Origin: Oscillospiraceae bacterium
Lineage (GTDB): Bacteria; Bacillota; Clostridia; Oscillospirales; Oscillospiraceae
Reading direction: 5' to 3'
Length of the DNA: 64,000 nt
NCBI GenBank assembly: GCA_017549125.1
Contig: JAFYVL010000034.1
Coordinates: 54,121-118,120 of the forward strand
The notes under the pieces were generated by a model that did not search any database, was not told where the DNA came from, and saw only the letters and a program-made list of their open reading frames with translations. Positions within the stretch are counted from its first letter, which is position 1; every line of letters starts with the position of its first letter. Shown here piece by piece: positions 36,408-44,340 of the stretch. The translations under genes and the position numbers were made by a program.

Positions 36408-37099
36408 TTAAGCGTGACGCTCGTTCCAAGCCTTGCGGCAAGCAGCGATCATCTCATCCACCATAGCGGCACGGTCAGCGGCCTTAGCAACACCGGAAGA
36501 AGATCCGGTAGCATCAGCGCCAGCGATGATGGTGTTGTATACGTCCTCACCACCGGCAATACCGGCAGCGGTCAGTACCAGAATGTTGGGGTTAACATCC
36601 TTAACGCACTTGGTAGCGGCTTCCACATACTCGGGGCCCACGCTCACACCGGTACCGATCAGAGAAGAGGGCTCAGCAACGATGATGTCGGGGTTCAAGG
36701 TAGCGATCTTGGAGGCGTCCTCCTCGGAATCAGCGCAAACGATAGTGGTCAGACCCACTTCCTCGGCACGCTTGATGGTCTCAGCCAGAACCTCGAAGGT
36801 CAAGGGCTTCTCAACGTGGTTCAGCATAACGCCTTCTGCACCGGCAGCTACCAGGCTCTCGGGCAGAATGTCAGCCAGACCACGACCCACGGGAATGGGA
36901 TCCATGTGGGGAGCAAGACGTGAATACGCTTGGTGTTTTCCTTTACCCGGCGGATATCCACCACAGGGCAGGTGAAGATGATGTCCACATCGTACTTCTC
37001 AGATGCGGCATCAGCAGCCTTGGCCAGCTCCAGAATCTCGTCACCGTACAGGTATGATTTAGGGCCGATCTCAAAGAAAGGTGCTTTGATATTGGTCAT
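36408..37099 (-). pseudogene. Triosephosphate-isomerase-family gene, frameshifted
   Basis: Two overlapping frames together make one TIM-barrel isomerase. The first (from the ATG ending at 37099, with AAGGAG upstream) gives MTNIKAPFFEIGPKSYLYGD through VVDIRRVKENTKRIHVL; the second continues APHMDPIPVGRGLADILPE to the end, with GVMLNHVEKPL holding the catalytic Glu. The break is near 36914: inserting one C on the plus strand (one G in the coding strand) restores a continuous reading of about 230 residues. All other family features look intact, so either a recent single-base deletion or an assembly error is possible. The subfamily is not housekeeping tpiA; such members act on tetrulose or pentulose phosphates in some catabolic operons. 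Confidence 0.82.
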
Positions 37100-37141
37100 A
37101 GGATGATTTCTCCTTCCGTTTATTACGTTTTCCAATTACAC

Positions 37142-37170
37142 ATTATATCAAATATGACTCTTTTCGTCAA
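37142..37170 (-). promoter_or_regulatory. Promoter of the TIM-family/YjbQ transcript
   Basis: On the minus strand TTGACG (37165-37170), 17-base spacer, TATAAT (37142-37147). A near-consensus promoter remains upstream of the frameshifted gene, so the region is still likely transcribed. Confidence 0.8.
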
Positions 37171-37318
37171 CAGAATTTCGTTTTAAATTCCAATTTTCTC
37201 ATTGCCGCACCACAGGGGGAGGGATGCTGATCTTAAGAGAATGCCCAGACGTTTCCACCGTTGGAATTGGATAAAAAAAGAGACAAATAAATAAATTGCT
37301 GTTTTTGCGTTTTATTGC

Positions 37319-37347
37319 TTGCAAAACCATATAAAACGTAGTAAAAT
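37319..37347 (+). promoter_or_regulatory. Promoter of the SIS isomerase transcript
   Basis: TTGCAA (37319-37324), 17-base spacer, TAAAAT (37342-37347), 35 bases before the start. It is divergent from the promoter at 37142; about 150 bases between them hold no gene. Confidence 0.65.
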
Positions 37348-37381
37348 CAATAAGATGAAATTATATTTAGGAGGATTTAAT

Positions 37382-37987
37382 ATGGTTTCCAAAGCTGCAT
37401 TGGATGCTGCAAAGGCCGCATATGATATTGAGGCTGCATGCATCAATGAAATGAAGGATTATTTTGACGATGAGCAGTTTGCAAAGGCTGTGGAGTTGCT
37501 GTGCGCCGCACCCCGAATCGGTGCTGCCGGCTCCGGTCACTCCGGCATTATCTGCCAGCACTTTGCCCACCTGATGTGCTGCATCGAGCGTCCTGCTCGT
37601 TTCGTCAGCCCTGCCGAGGCTGTTCACGGTGCAACCGGCTTCATCCAGGAGGGTGATGTCATGGTGTTTGCTTCCCGTGGCGGTAAGACCAAGGAGCTGC
37701 TGCCCATCGTAGATATTTGTAAGGCAAAGGGCGTTAAGATCATCACCGTGACCGAGAACACCGAATCTCCCTTGGCACAGGCTGCGGACGTAGTGCTGAA
37801 GCAGCACGTGAACCGTGAGACCGACAAGTGGAATGCCCAGGGCACTACCTCTACTACCGCTCTGTGCATGATCTTCCACGCATTGCAGGCTGCTATGATT
37901 GAGCAGACCGGCTACCAGGCAGAGCAGTTCGCACTGATCCACCCCGGTGGAGCTGTGGGCGAGCGTCTGAACAACAAGGCTCTGTAA
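37382..37987 (+). CDS. SIS-domain sugar-phosphate isomerase-like protein
   Basis: A 201-residue protein made of a single SIS (sugar isomerase) domain, lacking the CBS pair of KdsD/GutQ. Visible: GAAGSGHSGIICQHFAHL (phosphosugar loop), VFASRGGKTKELLPIV and ITVTENTESPLAQAADVVL, ending with HPGGAVGERLNNK, a motif shared with arabinose-5-phosphate isomerases. The ATG at 37382 follows AGGAGG. It leads a forward run with an L-fucose-isomerase-like protein and ribulose-phosphate epimerase, so it may interconvert a ketose- and aldose-phosphate in that pathway. The exact substrate cannot be assigned. Confidence 0.85.
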   Translation: MVSKAALDAAKAAYDIEAACINEMKDYFDDEQFAKAVELLCAAPRIGAAGSGHSGIICQHFAHLMCCIERPARFVSPAEAVHGATGFIQEGDVMVFASRGGKTKELLPIVDICKAKGVKIITVTENTESPLAQAADVVLKQHVNRETDKWNAQGTTSTTALCMIFHALQAAMIEQTGYQAEQFALIHPGGAVGERLNNKAL

Positions 37988-37999
37988 TTGTTACATAAT

Positions 38000-38023
38000 G
38001 TAGGGCGGGGGCTCGCTCCCGCC
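38000..38023. repeat. Dispersed palindromic repeat, family 2
   Basis: A 24-base element, GTAGGGCGGGGG then CTCGCTCCCGCC, between the SIS and fucose-isomerase-like genes. A second copy lies at 40214-40238 inside another repeat. Confidence 0.7.
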
Positions 38024-38052
38024 AAAATGGAATACATCATAAGGAGAACATT

Positions 38053-39414
38053 ATGAAAAAGAATATTATCGGCTATGTTTGCTTTGGTGAAGTCAATACT
38101 CCCATCGAGCGTCTGCAGATGAAGCATGACGAGGCTCTGGCTGCTCTGCAGGCCAAAGTTGAGGGCGTTGTGGATGGTGGTCTGGTCATCGACGATCCCG
38201 CTTATGAAACTGCGGATGCTGCTTATGCAAAGCTGGCTGGCCTGGATCTGAGCTGCTTGGTGGTTTGCGTTGCCGGTTGGGTTCCCACCCATGCGGTGAT
38301 CCGTGTAACTGACCATTTCCGTCATGTGCCCATGATCCTGTGGGGTCTGTGCGGCTGGAAGGAGAATGGCCGTATCATCACCACCGCTGAGCAGGCTGGT
38401 ACTACCGCTCTGCGTCCTGCTTTCGAGGCTCTGGACTATACCTTCAAGTATGTGTACAACATCATCGATAAGGCATGGCCCATGGAGAAGATCACCTCCT
38501 ACATTTCTGCCGCTTGCGCTCGTCATAACCTGCGCTCTGCCCGTGTTGGCACTATGGGCTACCGTGACATGCTGCTTTATGGCACCCAGTACGAAGGCAA
38601 CTCCATGCGTGGTCAGATCGGTGTTGAGGTTGAGCCCTACGAGATGTTGGAGATGGTTCGTGCCATCGACACCCTGGAAGCTGACAAGATCGCTGAGGGC
38701 GTGAAGTTCGTCAAGGACAACTGGGTATTCAAGAAGGAGTGCGATGACTCCGTGATCGAGCAGGGTGTGAAGTACGCTCTGGCAATTCTGAAGAAGATCG
38801 AAGAGCGTGGTTGGGAAGCCATCACTCTCATCGACGTGGACGGCATGAAGAAGCTGGAAGGCTTCCCGCCCGCAATGGTATTCATGCTGCTGGAGCATTA
38901 CTGCAACATTCTGACCGTTCCCGAGAACGACGTCATGGGCGCTGTGACCCAGCTGATTATGAAGTACATCTCCGGTCAGACCGTTCCTTATCTGGAGTAT
39001 TACGAGTTCTTCGAGAACTCTATGCTCATCGGTGTGCCCGACTTTGTGCCTAAGGCTGTTACCGACGGCGATGTGACCGTTCTGCCCGCAGCCTTCGGTC
39101 TGCTGAACGCATCCTTGCTGAATGTCTCCAAGGTTAAGACCGGCTATGTGACCTGCGCTCGTCTGGTTTACCTGAAGGGTAAGTACAAGATGCACGTCTA
39201 CACCGCTGAGGCTAAGACGCCTCCTGCATGGAACGAGTTTGGTTGGGACGATCCCGCACCCCAGCTGCCCAGCCTGGAAGTGTTCCCCGATTCCTGCACC
39301 GTGGAAGAGTTCGCACAGAACGTTTCTAGCCAGCACGTGATCGTGACCTATGGCAATCATGTGGAAGCCATCCGCGACTTCTGCAAGATGATGGACATCG
39401 AGTTAGTATATTGA
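38053..39414 (+). CDS. L-fucose isomerase-like protein
   Basis: A 453-residue protein resembling the L-fucose/L-arabinose isomerase fold family. The N-terminal part (MKKNIIGYVCFGEVNTP, VVCVAGWVPTHAVIRV, ILWGLCGWKENGR) and middle (GTMGYRDMLLYGTQYEG, IGVEVEPYE) fit an N1/N2-type domain; metal-ligand candidates are in the region around 220-330 (LIDVDGMKKLEGFPPAMVFMLLE, VPENDVMGAVTQLIMKYISG). AAGGAG precedes the ATG. It is located between SIS isomerase and rpe with palindromic repeats on both sides. It probably isomerises an aldose to a ketose, but the residues are too diverged to name the sugar. Confidence 0.75.
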   Translation: MKKNIIGYVCFGEVNTPIERLQMKHDEALAALQAKVEGVVDGGLVIDDPAYETADAAYAKLAGLDLSCLVVCVAGWVPTHAVIRVTDHFRHVPMILWGLCGWKENGRIITTAEQAGTTALRPAFEALDYTFKYVYNIIDKAWPMEKITSYISAACARHNLRSARVGTMGYRDMLLYGTQYEGNSMRGQIGVEVEPYEMLEMVRAIDTLEADKIAEGVKFVKDNWVFKKECDDSVIEQGVKYALAILKKIEERGWEAITLIDVDGMKKLEGFPPAMVFMLLEHYCNILTVPENDVMGAVTQLIMKYISGQTVPYLEYYEFFENSMLIGVPDFVPKAVTDGDVTVLPAAFGLLNASLLNVSKVKTGYVTCARLVYLKGKYKMHVYTAEAKTPPAWNEFGWDDPAPQLPSLEVFPDSCTVEEFAQNVSSQHVIVTYGNHVEAIRDFCKMMDIELVY

Positions 39415-39424
39415 TTATAAAACT

Positions 39425-39449
39425 GTAGGGGAGGGTCACTGACCCTCCC
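39425..39449. repeat. Dispersed palindromic repeat, family 1
   Basis: A second copy of the 25-base element described at 26085-26109, central bases AC. It lies in the 60-base gap between the fucose-isomerase-like gene and rpe. Confidence 0.8.
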
Positions 39450-39474
39450 TTACCCAAAAGTGAGGAATTTTATT

Positions 39475-40125
39475 ATGGCTATTCTTTCTCCTTCTATCCT
39501 GTCTGCGGACTATATGCACTTCCATGAGGATATGGATCGTACCAAGGCTGACGGTGCTAAGTGGCTCCATGTGGATATCATGGACGGTCAGTTCGTCCCC
39601 AATCTGTCCTTTGGCTATGCCTGGGTCAAGTCCATGCGTAAAATCACCGACCTGGTGCTGGATGTGCATCTGATGATCGACCGTCCCATCCGCTATGCAG
39701 AGGAATTCTGCAAGGCAGGTTCTGACTATTTGACCATCCATGTGGAATCCGATACCCCCGAGAACACTTTGGCTTGTATCGAAAAGATCCGTAGCCTGGG
39801 TGTCAAGCCCGGTATCGTGGTCAAGCCCAATACCCCCGCAGAAGCCATCGAGCAGTATTTGCCCCTGGTGGACCTGGTGCTGGTCATGACCGTGGAACCC
39901 GGCTTCGGTGGCCAGAAGTTCATGGAGCACATGATGCCCAAGCTGAAGCAGCTGCGTACCATGCTGGATGCTGTGAATCCTGCTTGCCATCTGGAAGTGG
40001 ATGGCGGTGTGGATCTGAATACCGCAGAAATCTGCAAGGCCAACGGTGCCAACGTGCTGGTAGCAGGCTCTGCTTTCTACGGCGCACCCGACCGCCCCGC
40101 CTTCGTCAAGCAAATCGAAGCCTGA
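39475..40125 (+). CDS. rpe: Ribulose-phosphate 3-epimerase family
   Basis: A 216-residue TIM-barrel enzyme that interconverts ribulose-5-phosphate and xylulose-5-phosphate or acts on a related ketose phosphate. All epimerase landmarks are present: SPSILSADYMHF, WLHVDIMDGQFVPNLSFG, LDVHLMIDRP, VLVMTVEPGFGGQKF and the phosphate loop LEVDGGVDLNTAEI...VLVAGSAFYG. GTGAGGA precedes the ATG at 39475. Since it sits in an isomerase cluster it may be a pathway-specific paralog (for example allulose-6-phosphate or other epimerase) rather than the housekeeping enzyme. Confidence 0.9.
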   Translation: MAILSPSILSADYMHFHEDMDRTKADGAKWLHVDIMDGQFVPNLSFGYAWVKSMRKITDLVLDVHLMIDRPIRYAEEFCKAGSDYLTIHVESDTPENTLACIEKIRSLGVKPGIVVKPNTPAEAIEQYLPLVDLVLVMTVEPGFGGQKFMEHMMPKLKQLRTMLDAVNPACHLEVDGGVDLNTAEICKANGANVLVAGSAFYGAPDRPAFVKQIEA

Positions 40126-40143
40126 TCATCAAATACCATATCA

Positions 40144-40168
40144 GTAGGGGAGGGTCTGTGACCCTCCC
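40144..40168. repeat. Dispersed palindromic repeat, family 1
   Basis: Third copy of the 25-base element, central bases TG, followed by a half copy of the family 3 hairpin (CTTTCCCCTTTG). Confidence 0.8.
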
Positions 40169-40194
40169 TAAACTTTCCCCTTTGCACAATGATG

Positions 40195-40264
40195 TTTCGC
40201 TGCGTCATTGCCCGTAGGGCGGGGGGCTTGCTCCCGCCAACAGGGCGTGGCAATCCGTCCCTCC
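40195..40264. repeat. Nested palindromic repeat (family 4 interrupted by family 2)
   Basis: The outer element begins TTTCGCTGCGTCATTGC and ends GCGTGGCAATCCGTCC. The same ends, closing a different inner hairpin, occur at 63938-63989. Inside it, 40214-40238 is a copy of the family 2 element seen at 38000. Read directly, this is one repeat lying within another. Confidence 0.7.
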
Positions 40265-40301
40265 AAAAAACCGGCAGTTCATCATAACGAGCCGGTTTTT
40301 T
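40265..40301. terminator. Terminator-like hairpin after rpe
   Basis: AAAAAACCGGC (40265-40275) pairs with GCCGGTTTTTT (40291-40301) around a 15-base loop, ending in a T-run on either strand. It separates the isomerase genes from the secreted-protein gene. Confidence 0.7.
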
Positions 40302-40372
40302 GACGGATGAGGGATCTTCTTTTGCCTGCGCAATACGCAAAGGTTTTGCACTTTAAAAATATTAAATAACAC

Positions 40373-40401
40373 TTGACTTAATATATATATATATATATAC
40401 T
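40373..40401 (+). promoter_or_regulatory. Promoter with AT-dinucleotide spacer (candidate phase-variable)
   Basis: TTGACT (40373-40378), a spacer of exactly 17 bases, TATACT (40396-40401). The spacer is almost wholly an AT repeat: 40381-40399 reads as nine AT units plus A, running into the -10. Gain or loss of one unit would change the spacer to 19 or 15. About 165 bases of untranslated leader separate it from the start codon at 40570; within it 40425-40500 contains short inverted repeats rich in TTGT/ACAA. Confidence 0.75.
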
Positions 40402-40569
40402 ACAATAAAGGGGCGGAGAGTTGCATGCAAAATTGTGCAATTATTACAACAATTGTTGCGGTGCATCGTCGTTGCGTTACAACTTTTGTTGTAAGACCCT
40501 TTAATCACATGGGCGTAGAATACCAAGGGTACGGCCAAGGATACTATGCTCACAAAGGAGGATAAAAGA

Positions 40570-43500
40570 ATGAGAATCCGAAAAGGGAAAAAACTGGTTT
40601 CCTTGCTCCTGCTTGCCATGGTGTTGGTTGTTTTTATGAGTGTTCAAGCTTTTGCGGCGCAGACCACTCTGCAAACCAATACAGTGGATTTTGAGAACAC
40701 GGAAGATTTAAGCAAAATGGAGCTGTATCAATCTTCTACGGATCATTTTACCATTGCAAATGGTCGCTTAACGCCCACCGGTTCTGCCGGTGAACTGAAG
40801 GCTATATATAAGACCGATGCGGTGGCATTTACCTCTGTCAGCGTGGATATTTATCCTGGTGAGAATGGTATCGACAGCGGTGTTTATCTGTGTGCTTCTG
40901 ATACCCAAAATGGTAAGGATCAGATCAAAACCCTGGCTGTGTTGGTACAATCCAATTTTACCGGCTGGACAGATGCTCCCAACCGTGTGGACTTGATCGT
41001 TGGCCAGTTCCCCACCTGGAAGGAGCATGGTCGAGTGATCTCTGAGACCGGCAATAAGAACAATCTGTTTACCGGCGGTGTGAAACAGCCCTTGCGTTTG
41101 ACAGTCACCATTGCTGAGAAGGGTCTGGATATTACTCTGTGCCTGATCAGCGATCCCTCTGTCAGCATTTCCATGACCTATACCCATACCGGTGCTGAGG
41201 ATCTACGCTTCGGCGATGTGGGTCTGCGCGCTAATATGAGCCTGGCTTCCTTTGATAACTTCACCGTTAATCAGATCGACGGTTTGGTTGCCAGCGTAAA
41301 CGGCAACTACTATACCAGCCTGGCAGAAGCTATTGACGCTGCCAATGGCGGTGTGGTCAAGCTGGAGACCAATGTACGGGAAAATATTGCAATTACCAAG
41401 GATCTGATTCTGGATCTAAACGGCAAGGTTCTCAACGGTAATGTGTCCGGTAATGGCACATTGTACGGCATGGACTCTGCTAATGATACCTATGATGCAA
41501 CCAAGGCAGGCCGTATTACCGGTGAAATTACCTGCAGTGTTGCCCCCGTTACCAAGCAAAACAATACCTATATCGCCATTGCTGACGATGAGGGCTGTAG
41601 CTTCCACAGAATTTACGTGGGTATCACCAGCGTGAGTCTGCAGCCGGATCTGGTGGCATTCGGCTATAAAGCAACTTTTGGCGGTGACGAACTGGTTCTG
41701 GCTTCTGTGGATTCTTATGGTTACCAGTTGGGTATTGACCAGAACAGAATGTTTAGCTATCATAAAGAGGGTGCATTCACAAAGGGGCAGGTGCTGTCTC
41801 TGCGGTTGAAGAATATCCTGAAACAGGATGCACCGACCCAGAATGCCATTGGCGCATCTGCTACCATTTACGGCAATGTATTTGCCAATTTGACCGTGAA
41901 TGGTCAACCGTTGCAGATCTGCGGCAATACCCATCAGTACTCCCTTAAGCAGATGATGGAGGCCGTCAATGACAACTGGAGCAATCTGGCATTTAATAAG
42001 AAACAGCTGGTCAAAAACATGACCGACCTGTATCTGGATTCTATGACAGATTGGTCTTTGGAAAACATTTTTGGCTGGACTGTGGAGGATAACACCTTGA
42101 AGATTTTGGCTGTGGGCAATAGCTTCTCTGTGGATGCTATGGAATATTTGTATCAGATCGCCCAGGATCTGGGTGTGAAGGATATCAAGCTGGGCAACCT
42201 CTATATTGGCGGTTGTACCTTACATACCCATAATCAAAACTGGCAATCCGGTGCAGCAGCCTACACCTATTATACCAACGAAAATGGTACATGGGTCGCC
42301 CACGAGAACCATAGCCTGGTGGATGCGGTCAACAGCGAGAACTGGGACTACATTACCTTCCAGCAAGCCAGCGGTTCCAGTGGTGTGGCAGATACCTATG
42401 ATGTTCTGCCCAGCCTGGTGGCTGGGGTCAAGGAAGCCTGTCCCACAGCGCAGATCCTGTGGCATATGACATGGGCCTACCAGGGCAATTCCACCCATAG
42501 CGAATTCCCCAAGTATAACAGCGATCAGAACACCATGTACCAAGCCATCCTATCTGCGGTACAGAATAAGATCCTTACCAATGCAGATATCGTGAAGGTG
42601 ATTCCTGTGGGTACAGCGGTTCAAAACGCAAGAACCTCTTATTTGGGCGATAAACTGACCCGTGACGGCTATCATCTGACCCTGGATGTGGGCAGATACA
42701 TTGCCGGTGTGACCTGGGCAGAGTCCATTTTGGGGTTGGACACCTCGAAGCTGACCTACCGCCCCAGCGGTGTCAGCGCAGATGTGATGGAAATTGCCAT
42801 CGAAAGCGCAAAGAATGCCGTTTCCCAGCCCTATGCGGTAACCAATTCTCAGTATACAATGGAGAATTCTTATTTGCAGCTGGATCTGAAGCTGACTTCC
42901 GGTTGGTATAACTCTACCAACACCTCCGGTGATCCATATAAGATCTATGCTTCCACCAGCAGCTTGCCTTTCTATTACACCAAGGTTTTCACCAAGGCAG
43001 AGTTGCCCGTTGGTTCTATCATCCTCTATACCGGCAATAAGAATTACCGTCCCGAGGGTTGGGTCAATGGTGCAGGTACTACACGACCCGGTGCAACCAG
43101 CACTCAGATGGTGGTGGTCACCGAGGAATGGTGGGGCGAGTATACAGAGCGTGGCTTCAATATTGGTGTGCCTTCTCTGGAAACAACTGCAGCCCAGGCG
43201 GCGGAAAGTTTTCAGATCTATGTACCTCTCAGCGCCTATGAGAAGGTAGAATTGCAGATCGTAAAGGCATTCTACAATTCCAATCTGTACCCCAGTACAC
43301 AAACACAGGCGGCATCCAGTTCTTTGAAATTCTTTGCCACCCAAACCTTTACCAAAGATACTTTGCCTGCCGGTAGTATCATTGTCAATAAGGATGGTAA
43401 GAATATTCGTGAAGAGGGCTGGTATGACGGCTCTGTGAAGAATAGTGACGGCAAGCGTGGCGGCAATACCACCGCAAAGCAGATTCAGGTCAATGAGGCT

Positions 43501-44241
43501 TGGTGGGGCAATTGGACCGTGCGTGCCTTTAATATCCCGGTAGCATCCTTGGACGATTCACAGATCGACTATGTGAAATCTGTGTTTGAGATCTATGTAC
43601 CCAAGACCGAGAAGGTGAGTGATGCCATTTCCGGCAAGAAGATTGCGTGGCTGGGTTCTTCTGTGACCTACGGCTCTGCATCCGGTGGCTATTCCATGGC
43701 AAATGCCATTGCCGAGAAACGGGAAGGTACTGTTTGCTATAAGTATGCTGTATCCGGCACCACTTTGGTCAATGAATCTACCAATTCCTATGTAGCTCGT
43801 ATGGAGCAGATCGACCCCAACCTGGAATTGGATATGTTGGTGGTGCAACTGTCTACCAACGATGCCACCCAGGGCAAGACCTTGGGTGCAATCAGCGAAA
43901 GCATGGATATGAGCAGCTTCGATACCACAACTGTGGCAGGTGCGATTGAGTATATCATTGCCTACGCAAAGAATACCTGGGATTGCCCTGTGGTGTTCTA
44001 TACCGGTACGCAATATAACAGCGAAGCCTATGCCTCCATGGTGTCCTTGTTGTTGGATATCCAGGCTAAATGGGGGATCGGTGTGATCGACCTGTGGAAC
44101 AACCCGGAAATGACCGCATTGCTGGGTACATCCCAGTATGCCCAGTACATGAGTGATGCCATTCATCCCACCGCATTGGGCTATAAGCAGTGGTGGACAC
44201 CGGTCTTTGAAGCATACATGAACAATTATTGGAGTAAATAA
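40570..44241 (+). CDS. Secreted two-esterase protein (DUF4886-like and SGNH domains)
   Basis: A 1,223-residue exported protein; AAAGGAGG precedes the ATG at 40570, and a basic start plus LVSLLLLAMVLVVFMSV...AFAAQ makes a Sec signal (about 1-29). A jelly-roll/sugar-binding-like module (about 35-235) is followed by the shared unknown module (about 244-504; GMDSAND, FHRIYVGIT, FGYKA, LRLKN). A DUF4886-like SGNH domain (about 511-745) has GNSFS with S518. Two tandem modules with GSII and EGW...EWWG/EAWWG signatures (about 757-890, 894-1014) follow. A C-terminal SGNH esterase (about 1018-1223) has GSS (S1031), STND and D1196xxH1199. Both hydrolase domains look intact. A surface ester, such as acetylated glycan, is a plausible target. 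No anchor is seen. Confidence 0.85.
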   Translation: MRIRKGKKLVSLLLLAMVLVVFMSVQAFAAQTTLQTNTVDFENTEDLSKMELYQSSTDHFTIANGRLTPTGSAGELKAIYKTDAVAFTSVSVDIYPGENGIDSGVYLCASDTQNGKDQIKTLAVLVQSNFTGWTDAPNRVDLIVGQFPTWKEHGRVISETGNKNNLFTGGVKQPLRLTVTIAEKGLDITLCLISDPSVSISMTYTHTGAEDLRFGDVGLRANMSLASFDNFTVNQIDGLVASVNGNYYTSLAEAIDAANGGVVKLETNVRENIAITKDLILDLNGKVLNGNVSGNGTLYGMDSANDTYDATKAGRITGEITCSVAPVTKQNNTYIAIADDEGCSFHRIYVGITSVSLQPDLVAFGYKATFGGDELVLASVDSYGYQLGIDQNRMFSYHKEGAFTKGQVLSLRLKNILKQDAPTQNAIGASATIYGNVFANLTVNGQPLQICGNTHQYSLKQMMEAVNDNWSNLAFNKKQLVKNMTDLYLDSMTDWSLENIFGWTVEDNTLKILAVGNSFSVDAMEYLYQIAQDLGVKDIKLGNLYIGGCTLHTHNQNWQSGAAAYTYYTNENGTWVAHENHSLVDAVNSENWDYITFQQASGSSGVADTYDVLPSLVAGVKEACPTAQILWHMTWAYQGNSTHSEFPKYNSDQNTMYQAILSAVQNKILTNADIVKVIPVGTAVQNARTSYLGDKLTRDGYHLTLDVGRYIAGVTWAESILGLDTSKLTYRPSGVSADVMEIAIESAKNAVSQPYAVTNSQYTMENSYLQLDLKLTSGWYNSTNTSGDPYKIYASTSSLPFYYTKVFTKAELPVGSIILYTGNKNYRPEGWVNGAGTTRPGATSTQMVVVTEEWWGEYTERGFNIGVPSLETTAAQAAESFQIYVPLSAYEKVELQIVKAFYNSNLYPSTQTQAASSSLKFFATQTFTKDTLPAGSIIVNKDGKNIREEGWYDGSVKNSDGKRGGNTTAKQIQVNEAWWGNWTVRAFNIPVASLDDSQIDYVKSVFEIYVPKTEKVSDAISGKKIAWLGSSVTYGSASGGYSMANAIAEKREGTVCYKYAVSGTTLVNESTNSYVARMEQIDPNLELDMLVVQLSTNDATQGKTLGAISESMDMSSFDTTTVAGAIEYIIAYAKNTWDCPVVFYTGTQYNSEAYASMVSLLLDIQAKWGIGVIDLWNNPEMTALLGTSQYAQYMSDAIHPTALGYKQWWTPVFEAYMNNYWSK

Positions 44242-44246
44242 TCCCA

Positions 44247-44271
44247 GAAGGAGGGCAATGCGCCCTCCTTC
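44247..44271 (+). terminator. Terminator after the two-esterase gene
   Basis: GAAGGAGGGC (44247-44256) pairs with GCCCTCCTTC (44262-44271), followed by ATATTTTAT; it begins six bases after the stop. Confidence 0.8.
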
Positions 44272-44281
44272 ATATTTTATA

Positions 44282-44310
44282 TAGACAATTATCCCTTGGT
44301 GTGCTAAAAT
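44282..44310 (+). promoter_or_regulatory. Candidate promoter of pepD
   Basis: TAGACA (44282-44287), 17-base spacer, TAAAAT (44305-44310), 31 bases before the start codon. Confidence 0.6.
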
Positions 44311-44340
44311 CCTTCTAGCGAATCATAAGGAGATGTTACT

